Under the pieces are notes generated by a model. The model was not told the origin of the DNA, did no database searches, and worked only from the letters and a program-made list of their open reading frames with translations. A stretch of 34,712 bases of DNA from CAJBVG01 sp943372995 (GTDB lineage: Bacteria > Bacteroidota > Bacteroidia > Sphingobacteriales > Sphingobacteriaceae), in contig CALSAQ010000012.1 in the NCBI GenBank assembly GCA_943372995.1, positions 1-34,712 of the forward strand, given 5' to 3'. The position numbers and the translations under genes were made by a program. Below are positions 23,651 through 31,945 of the stretch, in pieces. How positions within the stretch are numbered: position 1 is the stretch's first letter; every line of letters begins with the position of its first letter.

Positions 23651-24985
23651 CACCTCGTGAGAAGTCAATAATCCAAAGTTCCTTGTTTGACTAAGTTTTG
23701 GTTCGTTAACATGCCATTCAAACTCATCACGGAAATGACGTATAGCACTAGCCACTGGCCAAGCTGCTGCATCACCTAATGGGCATATCGTATTTCCTTC
23801 GATTTTTTTAGATACATCAACCAACAAATCAATATCACTCATTTTGCCATGCCCATATTCTAAGCGATGTAAAATTTTCTCCATCCAACCCGTACCTTCT
23901 CTACATGGTGAACACTGGCCACATGATTCGTGATGATAGAAACGTGAGAAATTCCAAGTGTTGCGTACTATACATGAATCTTCATCGTACACAATAAAAC
24001 CACCTGAACCCAACATCGTTCCACTCACAAAACCTCCGTCTGCCAACGATTCATAACTCATTAATCTGTTTTCACCTGCTGCTGTTTTCATAAACAAATT
24101 AGCTGGTAAAATTGGAACCGAAGAACCCCCAGCAACAACTGCTTTTAGTTTTTTCCCGTTCTTAATTCCACCACAATATTTATCTGAATACAAAAATTCT
24201 TCTACTGGTAATCCAAGTTCTATTTCATATACACCTGGATTATTTATATGTCCACTAGCAGAAATTAATTTTGTTCCTGTACTTCTACCTACACCAATTT
24301 TTGCATATTCCTCACCACCCATATTTATAATAGAAGAAACTGATGCTAATGTTTCTACGTTGTTTACAACAGTAGGGCAAGCATATAAACCTGCAATTGC
24401 TGGGAATGGAGGTTTTATACGAGGGTTTCCTCTTTTACCTTCTAATGATTCTAGCAATGCTGTTTCTTCACCACATATATATGCACCAGCACCTGGATGT
24501 ACATATAAATCTAAATCGTATCCAGTGCCTAAGATGTTTTTACCTAACCATCCATTTGCATAAGCTTCCGCAATTGCTTTTTCTAAAATTCGTAATACAT
24601 AAAAGTACTCACCACGAATATAGATGTATGATGTTTTTGCACCTAAAGCAAAACTTGATGTAATCATTCCTTCAATTAATGAATGAGGAATTTTTTCCAT
24701 TAAGTATCTGTCTTTAAAAGTACCTGGCTCCGATTCATCAGCATTACAAACTAAATATCTCGGTTTGCCTTCTGGTTTAGCTAAGAAGCTCCATTTCATT
24801 CCTGTTGGAAATCCTGCGCCTCCGCGTCCTCTTAATCCAGATTTTTTTACTTCTTCAACTACATCTTCAGGCGACATTGTTTTCAATGCTTTTTCAACAG
24901 AAGCATAACCACCTTTTTTGCGGTATACTTCGTACGATTGAATGCCTGGCTCGTCGATATGTTCTAATAATATTCTTCTTGACAT
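23639..24985 (-). CDS. nuoF: NADH-quinone oxidoreductase subunit F
   Basis: NADH-oxidising flavoprotein of complex I, 448 residues. It binds NADH and FMN (GRGGAGFPTGMKW, 53-65; PGAGAYICGEETALLESLEG, 164-183) and the N3 4Fe-4S cluster through Cys355, 358, 361 and 401 (SCGQCSPC and TICPLGD). It passes electrons from FMNH2 into the chain of clusters. It starts 7 bp after nuoE. Its last codons (VSIG) lie within a repeat-like sequence that continues into the spacer, so the exact C-terminus may have been shaped by a repeat insertion. Confidence 0.97.
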   Translation of the reverse strand: MSRRILLEHIDEPGIQSYEVYRKKGGYASVEKALKTMSPEDVVEEVKKSGLRGRGGAGFPTGMKWSFLAKPEGKPRYLVCNADESEPGTFKDRYLMEKIPHSLIEGMITSSFALGAKTSYIYIRGEYFYVLRILEKAIAEAYANGWLGKNILGTGYDLDLYVHPGAGAYICGEETALLESLEGKRGNPRIKPPFPAIAGLYACPTVVNNVETLASVSSIINMGGEEYAKIGVGRSTGTKLISASGHINNPGVYEIELGLPVEEFLYSDKYCGGIKNGKKLKAVVAGGSSVPILPANLFMKTAAGENRLMSYESLADGGFVSGTMLGSGGFIVYDEDSCIVRNTWNFSRFYHHESCGQCSPCREGTGWMEKILHRLEYGHGKMSDIDLLVDVSKKIEGNTICPLGDAAAWPVASAIRHFRDEFEWHVNEPKLSQTRNFGLLTSHEVSIG

Positions 24986-24992
24986 GGATAAA

Positions 24993-25511
24993 TTATATCG
25001 TATCTACGTATGAACGTTGTCTGTTTTCTGTTTTCATTTTTTCTAACATGGTATCTACTTTTTCATTGGTTAAATTTTCGAAAAAGTCTTTACCACATTG
25101 TAACATTGGCGCTGTACCACAAGATCCTAAACACTCTACCGCTTTTAAGGTAAACATGCCATCACTTGTTGTTTCTCCTACACCGATGTTTAATTTTTTA
25201 GATAAGTAAACTACTAAATCTTCACCTCCGTTTATTGCGCAAGGTCCGGTATGACAAACTTCTAATACACATTTGCCTACTGGTTTTAAATTAAACATTG
25301 AGTAGAAAGAAGCTACTTCATAAACCTCAATTGGTTTTAAGTTTAATACCGTCGCTACATAATCCATAGTTTCTGTACTTAACCATCCACCGAATTCTGC
25401 TTGTGCTAAATGCAATACCGGAATTAAAGCCGATTTGTGCTTTCCTTCTGGATATCTAGCCACCATTTTTTCAATGAGCTCTAATGTTTCTTTAGAAAAT
25501 GTTGTATTCAT
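24993..25511 (-). CDS. nuoE: NADH-quinone oxidoreductase subunit E
   Basis: Thioredoxin-like 2Fe-2S subunit (24 kDa homologue, cluster N1a) of complex I, 172 residues. The cluster ligands are Cys86 and Cys91 (VCHTGPC) and Cys127 and Cys131 (CLGSCGTAP). An N-terminal helical bundle (1-65, with ALIPVLHLAQAEFGGWL) packs against NuoF in known structures. It starts 27 bp after nuoD and ends 7 bp before nuoF. Confidence 0.97.
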   Translation of the reverse strand: MNTTFSKETLELIEKMVARYPEGKHKSALIPVLHLAQAEFGGWLSTETMDYVATVLNLKPIEVYEVASFYSMFNLKPVGKCVLEVCHTGPCAINGGEDLVVYLSKKLNIGVGETTSDGMFTLKAVECLGSCGTAPMLQCGKDFFENLTNEKVDTMLEKMKTENRQRSYVDTI

Positions 25512-25538
25512 TACCTTATCTAAATTTTTCTAAACTAA

Positions 25539-26747
25539 TTACGCGTCTAATTCACCTGCAATAACATTCAAACTACTCATTGTTACAATGGCATCTGAAA
25601 GCAATTGACCTCTTACCATATCTGCAAATGCTTGGTAAATGATAAAACATGGTCTACGGAAATGTAAACGATATGGTGATCGTCCACCTTCAGAAATCAA
25701 ATAAAAACCAAGTTCACCATTTCCACCTTCTACAGAATGGTATACTTCACCTTTTGGGATATCTACTTCACCCATCACTATTTTGAAATGATAGATTAGT
25801 GCTTCCATGTTATTGTATACATTCTCTTTCGGTGGTAAATAAAATTCTGGCACATCAGCATGAAAAATACCTTTAGGTTCTTTTTCCATTTTAGCTAACG
25901 CTTGTTCAATAATTCTTAAACTTTGCCAAATTTCTTCATTACGTACCATGTAACGATCGTATGTGTCGCCTGATGTTCCAACAGGAACTTCGAAATCAAA
26001 TTCTTGGTATGATGAATAAGGATTTACCGCTCTAATATCATAATCTACTCCAGCTGCACGTAAGCATGGTCCTGTGAAACCATAATTCAATGCATCTTCT
26101 GCACTTATTCCACCAACATCTTTTGTACGATCAATAAATATTCTATTTCTATTAAATAAGCTTTCAAAAGATTTCATTACTGTAGGAAAATCTTTTAAGA
26201 ACTTTTTAATTTTTGCGATTGACTTATCATTGAAATCTCTTTCGAAACCACCTACTCTACCGAAATTAGTAGTTAAACGAGCACCACATATTTCTTCATA
26301 GATTTCATAAATATTTTCACGCTCTTGCATCAAATACAAAAAGCCTGTAAATGCACCAGTATCAACTCCTAAAATTCCATTGCAAATTAAGTGGTCTGAA
26401 ATTCTAGCTAATTCCATTACAATCACACGCATATAATCTACGCGTTTTGGTGTTTCTACATTAAGTAATTTCTCTACTGTCATGTGCCAACCGAAATTAT
26501 TAATCGGCGATGAGCAATAGTTCATTCTATCTGTAAGAGGTGTGATTTGATAATATGGGCGATGCTCTGCAATTTTTTCGAAAGCACGATGTATATAGCC
26601 AATGGTAGATTCTGCACTCACGATTCTTTCTCCATCCATTTCCAAAACATTTTGGAATACACCATGTGTTGCAGGGTGAGTAGGACCAAGATTTAAGGTC
26701 GTGGTTTCTTTTTCTAACGAATCGTCTCCTAACTGAATATGAGCCAT
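25539..26747 (-). CDS. nuoD: NADH-quinone oxidoreductase subunit D
   Basis: 49-kDa subunit homologue that forms the quinone-binding site with NuoB, 402 residues. Clear motifs are LGPTHPATHGV (20-30, with the quinone-pocket His24 and His28), GYIHRAFEK near residue 45, and the C-terminal SLNVIAGELDA end, comparable to the family's usual D(P/R) terminus. It is a separate gene from nuoC, with a 15-bp gap, and not the fused NuoCD of enterobacteria. Confidence 0.97.
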   Translation of the reverse strand: MAHIQLGDDSLEKETTTLNLGPTHPATHGVFQNVLEMDGERIVSAESTIGYIHRAFEKIAEHRPYYQITPLTDRMNYCSSPINNFGWHMTVEKLLNVETPKRVDYMRVIVMELARISDHLICNGILGVDTGAFTGFLYLMQERENIYEIYEEICGARLTTNFGRVGGFERDFNDKSIAKIKKFLKDFPTVMKSFESLFNRNRIFIDRTKDVGGISAEDALNYGFTGPCLRAAGVDYDIRAVNPYSSYQEFDFEVPVGTSGDTYDRYMVRNEEIWQSLRIIEQALAKMEKEPKGIFHADVPEFYLPPKENVYNNMEALIYHFKIVMGEVDIPKGEVYHSVEGGNGELGFYLISEGGRSPYRLHFRRPCFIIYQAFADMVRGQLLSDAIVTMSSLNVIAGELDA

Positions 26748-26762
26748 AATTTTTTTATTTTA

Positions 26763-27263
26763 TTATCTACCGAAGTAGCTATCGTTTTTGTCAATTCTAT
26801 TTGGATCCTCTAATGGATGTTCTTTTCTCATTGGGAAAGCAACCATATCATCCACATTTAATATTCTCTTTAAATTAGGATGTCCTTCGAAAATTATTCC
26901 GAAGAAATCAAATGTTTCTCTTTCTTGCCAATTTGCAGATTTATACAATTTGCAAACAGTAGGAATACGAGGATTAGATTCTGGAATAAAAACTTTTAAT
27001 CTTAGTCTGAAGTTGCTTTCTAAACTATGTAAGTGGTATACCACAGCAAATTGTTTTTGATCAGGATAATGCACACCACATACATCTGTTAAAAATCTGA
27101 AACGATAAGCATCGTTCTCATTTAAATAATTTAAAACTGATAATAGTTGATCTTTGGTAACTGTGCATGTCAATAAACCATAAGGTTCTTCTACATTTGA
27201 TATAGCTGAACCAAACTTCGTTTGCAAATCGTTTAGTAAACTATCTTTTTCTATTTTAATCAT
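26763..27263 (-). CDS. nuoC: NADH-quinone oxidoreductase subunit C
   Basis: 30-kDa subunit homologue of the complex I peripheral arm, 166 residues. The family signature is ANWQERETFDFFGIIFEGHP (129-148), followed by RILNVDDMVAFPMRKEHPL. It carries no cofactor and brackets NuoD and NuoI. The start shares one base with the nuoB stop (TAATG). The length is typical of unfused NuoC. Confidence 0.96.
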   Translation of the reverse strand: MIKIEKDSLLNDLQTKFGSAISNVEEPYGLLTCTVTKDQLLSVLNYLNENDAYRFRFLTDVCGVHYPDQKQFAVVYHLHSLESNFRLRLKVFIPESNPRIPTVCKLYKSANWQERETFDFFGIIFEGHPNLKRILNVDDMVAFPMRKEHPLEDPNRIDKNDSYFGR

Positions 27264-27805
27264 TACTGAATTCCGTATTGAGCCAACAATTCTTGATATT
27301 GAGGTAGGTTTCTTCTTCTCATTGGTTCATTTTTCACCAAATCTTGAATTCTATTGAAACCATCGATAATAGCTTCCGGACGAGGAGGGCAACCTGGTAC
27401 ATATACGTCTACAGGAATAATTTCATCTATACCTTGCATAACGCTATAAGTATCGAATATACCTCCCGAAGAAGCACAAGCTCCTACAGCAATTACCCAA
27501 CGAGGTTCTGCCATTTGTAGATAAACCTGTTTTAATACAGGGCCCATTTTTTTAGCAATAGTGCCCATTACCATTAAAAGGTCAGCCTGACGAGGGGAGA
27601 AACTTGGGCGTTCGGATCCAAAACGAGCAAAGTCGTAATGGGAACCCATAGTAGCCATGAATTCTATACCACAGCAAGAAGTAGCAAATGGCAATGGCCA
27701 CAAGGAATGAGAACGGGCAAGACCAACTACTTTATCTAAACGAGTAGCGTAAAATCCATTACCTTCAATTCCTTCAGGGGCTTCAACAATTTTTATGTCG
27801 CTCAT
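27263..27805 (-). CDS. nuoB: NADH-quinone oxidoreductase subunit B
   Basis: Subunit holding the terminal cluster N2 that reduces quinone, 180 residues. N2 ligands are Cys44 and Cys45 (TSCCGIEFM), Cys110 (VGACASSGG) and Cys139 (YVPGCPPRPEA). It is separated from nuoA by 110 bp holding a hairpin with a T7 tail and an apparent -7 box, so it may start its own transcript. It is coupled to nuoC by TAATG. Confidence 0.97.
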   Translation of the reverse strand: MSDIKIVEAPEGIEGNGFYATRLDKVVGLARSHSLWPLPFATSCCGIEFMATMGSHYDFARFGSERPSFSPRQADLLMVMGTIAKKMGPVLKQVYLQMAEPRWVIAVGACASSGGIFDTYSVMQGIDEIIPVDVYVPGCPPRPEAIIDGFNRIQDLVKNEPMRRRNLPQYQELLAQYGIQ

Positions 27806-27823
27806 AGTGTTAATTTACGAATC

Positions 27824-27859
27824 AAAAAAACGCTCATCTGGTAACATACTAGATGAGCG
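27824..27859 (-). terminator. Intrinsic-terminator-like hairpin between nuoA and nuoB
   Basis: In the transcript sense the arms CGCTCATCT (27859-27851) and AGATGAGCG (27839-27831) pair perfectly. Three more inner pairs follow after one mismatch, with a short loop. Seven consecutive T follow (27830-27824). This is a textbook Rho-independent layout inside what would otherwise be one operon. It starts one base after a TAnnTTTG box. Confidence 0.75.
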
Positions 27860-27860
27860 G

Positions 27861-27868
27861 CAAATCTA
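27861..27868 (-). promoter_or_regulatory. -7 box (TAGATTTG) upstream of nuoB
   Basis: TAGATTTG on the minus strand is an exact TAnnTTTG match. It lies 55 bp before the nuoB ATG and one base before the hairpin at 27831-27859. A convincing -33 TTTG/TTG at 17-23 bp is not seen. If used, the start point would fall inside the 5' arm of the hairpin. Confidence 0.5.
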
Positions 27869-27915
27869 CAACAAATATTGATTTTAAAGGTTTGAATAGA
27901 CAAAATATCCTTTAT

Positions 27916-28287
27916 TTATTCCCAGTCTAAAGCGCCTTTTTTTATGATATATACAAAACCCGCAAGAAGTAATCCAATAAACACAAACATTTCCATTAAT
28001 CCTTGCATTCCCATCTCTCTAAAATTAACCGCCCAAGGGTACATAAAGATTACCTCTACATCGAATAACACGAATAAAATCGCCACTAAGAAGTATTTTA
28101 TTGAAATTGGGGATCTTGCATCACCTTGTTGTTCAATACCACACTCGAAATTCTCTAACTTATCTTTTGTTTTTCTTTTAGGACCAATAAAGTGAGTAGC
28201 TAACATAGTTACACCAACAAATCCTAATGCTGCAATAAGTTGTAATATAATGGGGAAATAGTCTGATGGTAAAAAATTGCTTTCCAT
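27916..28287 (-). CDS. nuoA: NADH-quinone oxidoreductase subunit A
   Basis: Small membrane subunit of complex I (ND3 homologue), 123 residues, three transmembrane helices. The conserved loop ENFECGIEQQGDARSPISIK (45-64, Cys49), which switches conformation in homologues, and FDVEVIFMYPWAV in helix 2 are present. It is the first gene of the nuo cluster, preceded by a hairpin and a -7 box and followed by another terminator-like hairpin. Confidence 0.96.
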   Translation of the reverse strand: MESNFLPSDYFPIILQLIAALGFVGVTMLATHFIGPKRKTKDKLENFECGIEQQGDARSPISIKYFLVAILFVLFDVEVIFMYPWAVNFREMGMQGLMEMFVFIGLLLAGFVYIIKKGALDWE

Positions 28288-28292
28288 ATTAA

Positions 28293-28328
28293 AAAATTAA
28301 AAATCCTCAGCATTTTAGTGCTGAGGAT
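28293..28328 (-). terminator. Intrinsic terminator between the TPR gene and nuoA
   Basis: In the transcript sense ATCCTCAGCA (28328-28319) and TGCTGAGGAT (28312-28303) form a perfect 10-bp stem with a 6-base loop, followed by TTTTAATTTTTT. It begins 13 bp after the TPR gene stop and should end the exb-tonB-TPR transcript. Its tail reaches to within a few bases of the nuoA ATG. Confidence 0.8.
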
Positions 28329-28329
28329 A

Positions 28330-28337
28330 CAAATGTA
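28330..28337 (-). promoter_or_regulatory. -7 box (TACATTTG) upstream of nuoA
   Basis: TACATTTG is an exact TAnnTTTG match 42 bp before the nuoA ATG, just after the TPR gene stop codon and one base before the terminator stem. It is the only good promoter candidate between the TPR gene and nuoA, so it probably drives the nuo cluster. The -33 region is T-rich (TTTTA, 19 bp upstream) but not a clean match. Confidence 0.55.
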
Positions 28338-28341
28338 TAAT

Positions 28342-29943
28342 TTATTTTAATCCTGCTAAAACGTCTTTTGCTTGTTTATCGTTTGGATCGATTTCTAGCA
28401 CTTTTTGCCAGAAAGTTTTAGAGGTTGCTTTATCGTTCGCAACACTGAAGTGATAATCGCCTAAGTATTTATATGCCTCAATTAAGTCTTTAGCTGATTT
28501 CTTTTGATCGAATTTAGGGTCTGCCAAGGTCAATTCTATAAATTTCTCATAGAAGGGTTTAGCCATTCCATCATTCTTCCCATCTGCATCATCAATTCTA
28601 TAATTGTTTCTGCCTCTGTACAACCATGCTGTGGCAAAATCAGCTTTTATAGCTATTAGACTGGCAAATGCTGTGTCTGATTTCACAAACTCACTTCCAA
28701 AGTAGTATGCTCTTCCTATATAGAAATAATCTACAGGTCCTGGTTTTGTGTCTTTAATTTTTTTCTCATAAGCTTCTGCCGCAAGTTTGTATTTCTTTTG
28801 CGAGAAATAAGCATCTGCTAAGTCTCCATATAATTCCTTAGAAGTAGTGTCCATCTCAATAGCTTTTAAGATGTTCGTCATACCTAAAGAATCTAATTTA
28901 TTTTTTACTTGTAGTTTTCCTAAATAAGAATAATCTGTTGCCAATATTTTACGAGGGTTCATCGTAAAGAATTTATTCATTGCCGACAAGCCTACTTTGT
29001 AGTCTTTAATCTCATATGAAGAATACCCTAACAATCTGTAAATAATATAATCTGTAGAATCGATTGGGATAATTTGTTTAATTAGATCAGCGGACTCTTG
29101 ATATTGTTTTCCTATAAATAAGAAACGAGCATAACGTAATTGAGAGTTAATCGATTTATCAGTTAAATCCATATATTTTTTATAGTTCTCAACTGCATTT
29201 TCGTATTTCTTAGCACTTAATTCTAATTCGCCATACTCTCTATAAATTGGAGGATAATTAGGATCAATACTAATTGCTTTTTCGAATGCTGCTTTCGCTT
29301 CTGAGTAGTTTAAGGCTCTAGTATATAATTTACCTGTACGCACATGAGCATTTACATAATTAGGGTCTAATTTTAATGCTTCATTATAATTTTTAACTGC
29401 TTCTGAACCATTAACCTGTTCCATGTAAACGTCACCTATAGAAACATAAACTTCTGGATTTTTAGGACTAATAGTTTTCGCTCTGGTTAAATAGTTCAAA
29501 GCTTCATTGTAGTTTTTCTTACCTAATTCTGCATAAGCAACACCTATGTTTAAAAGTGTCTTGTAATCTTTTGCTTGAGTTAGAATAACGGCTTTTTCGA
29601 AAGATGCTTTTGCTTCTGCTTCATTTCCTGTATCAAACAAAATAGAACCCTGTCCGACTAAGTTTAATGCCGAATTAGGATTTACAGACAATCCTTTATC
29701 GAAACAAATTTTAGCTGAATCTAATTTATCTTGTTTGTAATATGCTTTACCTAGATAAAAATAGTTATCTGCATCGGAAGGATTATTAGTAATTAAAGTG
29801 GAAAATATTCTTTTTGCATTTTCAAATTGTTCCACTTCTATTGCACGGATACCTTCTAAAGCTGTTTGAGCTTTAACAAAAGATACAGTACATAAAATTG
29901 CAAAAATGCCTAGTGAAATTTTCTTCAATTCTTTCTTCATCAT
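28342..29943 (-). CDS. Secreted tetratricopeptide-repeat protein
   Basis: A 533-residue protein with a signal peptide (1-25, SFVKA-Q) followed by TPR units over almost its whole length. Examples are the blocks around YYKQDKLDSAKICFDKGLSV, YNEALKLDPNYVNAHVRTG and FEKAISIDPNYPPIYREYG, each with the A/G-x-F-Y-A-P spacing of TPR helices. TPR solenoids bind protein partners, and in the periplasm this one is probably a scaffold. It is the last gene of the exbB-exbD-exbD-tonB-PBP run, 30 bp after the PstS-like gene, and is followed by a strong terminator. Two start ATGs lie in tandem (29943, 29940). No enzymatic domain was seen. Confidence 0.9.
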   Translation of the reverse strand: MMKKELKKISLGIFAILCTVSFVKAQTALEGIRAIEVEQFENAKRIFSTLITNNPSDADNYFYLGKAYYKQDKLDSAKICFDKGLSVNPNSALNLVGQGSILFDTGNEAEAKASFEKAVILTQAKDYKTLLNIGVAYAELGKKNYNEALNYLTRAKTISPKNPEVYVSIGDVYMEQVNGSEAVKNYNEALKLDPNYVNAHVRTGKLYTRALNYSEAKAAFEKAISIDPNYPPIYREYGELELSAKKYENAVENYKKYMDLTDKSINSQLRYARFLFIGKQYQESADLIKQIIPIDSTDYIIYRLLGYSSYEIKDYKVGLSAMNKFFTMNPRKILATDYSYLGKLQVKNKLDSLGMTNILKAIEMDTTSKELYGDLADAYFSQKKYKLAAEAYEKKIKDTKPGPVDYFYIGRAYYFGSEFVKSDTAFASLIAIKADFATAWLYRGRNNYRIDDADGKNDGMAKPFYEKFIELTLADPKFDQKKSAKDLIEAYKYLGDYHFSVANDKATSKTFWQKVLEIDPNDKQAKDVLAGLK

Positions 29944-29973
29944 ATTATTTATTCTATTTTTTCATTAAGTAAT

Positions 29974-30909
29974 TTAATTGGTTTGAATAATTCTGATTGG
30001 AGCATTAGCTGGCAGTAATCCAGCTTTCAAAATTATTTTCTGGCCTTTGTCACCAGCCACAAAAGAGGCAAAACCTGTGGCTAAACCTGCTCTTGGTTCT
30101 CTGCTAATAGTATACACACTTCTTAGTAGAGGGTATTGTTTAGTGGCTAAATAAGCCTGATATGGTTGATAATAATAATCGTCTCCTAAATCTCCTGGAT
30201 CACCTTTAATCCCTATAACATTAACGTTTTGTTTGAAGTAAATAGTACTTGAATCGTCGCGGTCGCTAATCCAGTTTAATCCTATAATTCCTAAAGCACC
30301 TTTATTTTTTCCTACGTAATTAATTACTTCTTCGTTTGTTTTTAATGCATAACCATTAATATCTTTTTTACCCACTAAATTAATCATGTATTGAACAGTG
30401 CTACTTTTAGAATTATCAAAAACAATGTTTATCGGACCAATATTTGATTTATTATCCAATTGATTCCAATTAGTTATTTTTCCACGGATAATCTCTCTTA
30501 CTTGTGCTAATTCTAAGGTTGTATCTGTATTTGATTTATTAATAATTAAAGCAATAGCATCAGTAGCTATTTTACTTGCTCTTGGAGTTATCTTTATAGA
30601 TGCGAAATGCGCCAATTCTTCTTTGTTTAATTCTCTAGGTAAGACGATTAAAGCTACACTATCGTTTAAAAACAAATTCATCATATCTGATTCGGGCAAA
30701 TACTTAATTTGTAAATCAGCCTTAGGGTAAATGGTTTCGAATACTTGTTCTTGAGAATCGATAATAGGCAATAGGGTTTCATCGGCAGCAATCAATACTT
30801 CACCTGAAGTAGTTGTGTTCAATGTTTTGCCATTTTTATCATGTTCGGTGCATGATACAAACCCACTCAAAAGTAGCGTACAAATAAATAATATGTTTCT
30901 AATCTTCAT
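29974..30909 (-). CDS. PstS-like periplasmic substrate-binding lipoprotein
   Basis: A 311-residue type II periplasmic-binding protein of the PstS-like (phosphate-binding) superfamily. The start at 30909 is preferred over the open upstream codons to 30972 because it begins a lipoprotein signal, MKIRNILFICTLLLSGFVSC, with Cys20. Recognisable parts are GEVLIAADETLLPII (36-50), the repeated hinge strand IALIINKSN, and VREIIRGKITNWNQLD, a segment typical of PstS relatives. No PstCAB permease genes are near. It lies within the exb-tonB locus, so it may work with TonB and not an ABC importer. It overlaps the 69-residue membrane protein gene by 11 bp. Ligand unknown. Confidence 0.85.
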   Translation of the reverse strand: MKIRNILFICTLLLSGFVSCTEHDKNGKTLNTTTSGEVLIAADETLLPIIDSQEQVFETIYPKADLQIKYLPESDMMNLFLNDSVALIVLPRELNKEELAHFASIKITPRASKIATDAIALIINKSNTDTTLELAQVREIIRGKITNWNQLDNKSNIGPINIVFDNSKSSTVQYMINLVGKKDINGYALKTNEEVINYVGKNKGALGIIGLNWISDRDDSSTIYFKQNVNVIGIKGDPGDLGDDYYYQPYQAYLATKQYPLLRSVYTISREPRAGLATGFASFVAGDKGQKIILKAGLLPANAPIRIIQTN

Positions 30910-31108
30910 TTCGCGATTTGTATTTAATAATCGAGCGATATAAACGAAAAAAGGAATAGACAATGAATACACTGCCTATTCCAATTTTTATATTTTGGGG
31001 ATAACCTGTTAAGAAATTTGGAACAACAATGAGCATTATACCGATAGCGGCATAAATTACACCCATTAATAACCCAAAAACAAACAGAACATTATCTCTT
31101 GCATTCAC
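30899..31108 (-). CDS. Small two-helix membrane protein of unknown function
   Basis: A 69-residue protein with two predicted transmembrane helices (about 7-29 and 41-60), a short loop with NFLTGYPQNIK, and a basic, charged C-terminus (YRSIIKYKSRNED), probably cytoplasmic. It sits between tonB (14-bp gap) and the PstS-like gene (11-bp overlap) in the same direction, and that packing supports it being real. No family is recognised. It may help the TonB complex or anchor the lipoprotein, which is inference from position only. Confidence 0.65.
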   Translation of the reverse strand: MNARDNVLFVFGLLMGVIYAAIGIMLIVVPNFLTGYPQNIKIGIGSVFIVYSFFRLYRSIIKYKSRNED

Positions 31109-31122
31109 TTCGGTAATAACAA

Positions 31123-31926
31123 TTACATCAATTTAAAGTTCACAGGAACGTTAAATTGTACGCGCACTGGGCGTCCATTTTGTTTTCCAGGTTTAAATTT
31201 CGGCAAGGATTTTATTACTCTTTTCGCTTCTTCGTCGCAACCGCCACCAATACCTCTTACAACTTTTACATCTGATATACTTCCATCTTTTTCTACTACG
31301 AAGCTGATGAATACTCTACCTTCGATGTTATTTTCTCTAGCAATTGCAGGATATTTTGTGTTTTTAGCAATGTATGCGATTAATGCTGCTTCTCCTCCTC
31401 CCGGGAATTCTGGCTGTTCTTCAACGGCTAAGAAAACTTGTTCTTCACCAATTACATCACCAGTTCCATCTTCTAAACCACTTAAATCAACTTCTGCATT
31501 TGGGTCACCCTCTACCGTTTTAGCTCCAGCATCCACTTCTTGTAATTTATCTTGTGTTGGAGGTGGTTCATCTGGTACTTCCTCATCTGGTTTAATTACC
31601 GGTGGAGTAAACTTAATTGTCGACTTCAACGGTGGAGGAGGTGGTGGTGGTGTAGCTGGTTGATTTTTATCCACTGGAGGTGGTTCCTCCAAGTCGGTTG
31701 TATTATTTACCGTAACCACTTTATCTTCCGGAATTGCATCAGAAATTAATTTAATAATCAACGGCGCACTTACAGAAAGTGTAAACAACACAATTGAAAA
31801 TACAATTCCTAAAAATGCATTTCTTGGATATACTTTACGGATTTCAAAAGCGCCGTATTCCTGGTTTCTACCTTTAAAAACAAGGCTAAGCCACTTACTA
31901 TCGTATAAATCTATTTTACCAGCCAT
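31123..31926 (-). CDS. tonB: Energy transducer TonB
   Basis: TonB protein of 267 residues carrying proton-motive force from ExbB/ExbD to TonB-dependent outer-membrane transporters. A cytoplasmic N-terminus with WLSLVFKGRNQEYGAFEIRK (12-31) precedes one transmembrane helix (about 34-58). A proline-rich periplasmic spacer (80-125, including seven consecutive Pro) follows. The C-terminal TonB domain (about 172-267) contains EFPGGGEALI-type and YPAIARENNIEGRV motifs and ends NVPVNFKLM. It is 19 bp after the second exbD. Confidence 0.95.
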   Translation of the reverse strand: MAGKIDLYDSKWLSLVFKGRNQEYGAFEIRKVYPRNAFLGIVFSIVLFTLSVSAPLIIKLISDAIPEDKVVTVNNTTDLEEPPPVDKNQPATPPPPPPPLKSTIKFTPPVIKPDEEVPDEPPPTQDKLQEVDAGAKTVEGDPNAEVDLSGLEDGTGDVIGEEQVFLAVEEQPEFPGGGEAALIAYIAKNTKYPAIARENNIEGRVFISFVVEKDGSISDVKVVRGIGGGCDEEAKRVIKSLPKFKPGKQNGRPVRVQFNVPVNFKLM

Positions 31927-31945
31927 CTTTTTTTATTCTATGAGA

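Noticed and set aside
30910..30972. Start of the PstS-like protein at 30972
   Set aside because: The extra 21 residues precede the lipoprotein signal and overlap the small membrane protein gene extensively. The ATG at 30909 gives a proper signal with Cys20.
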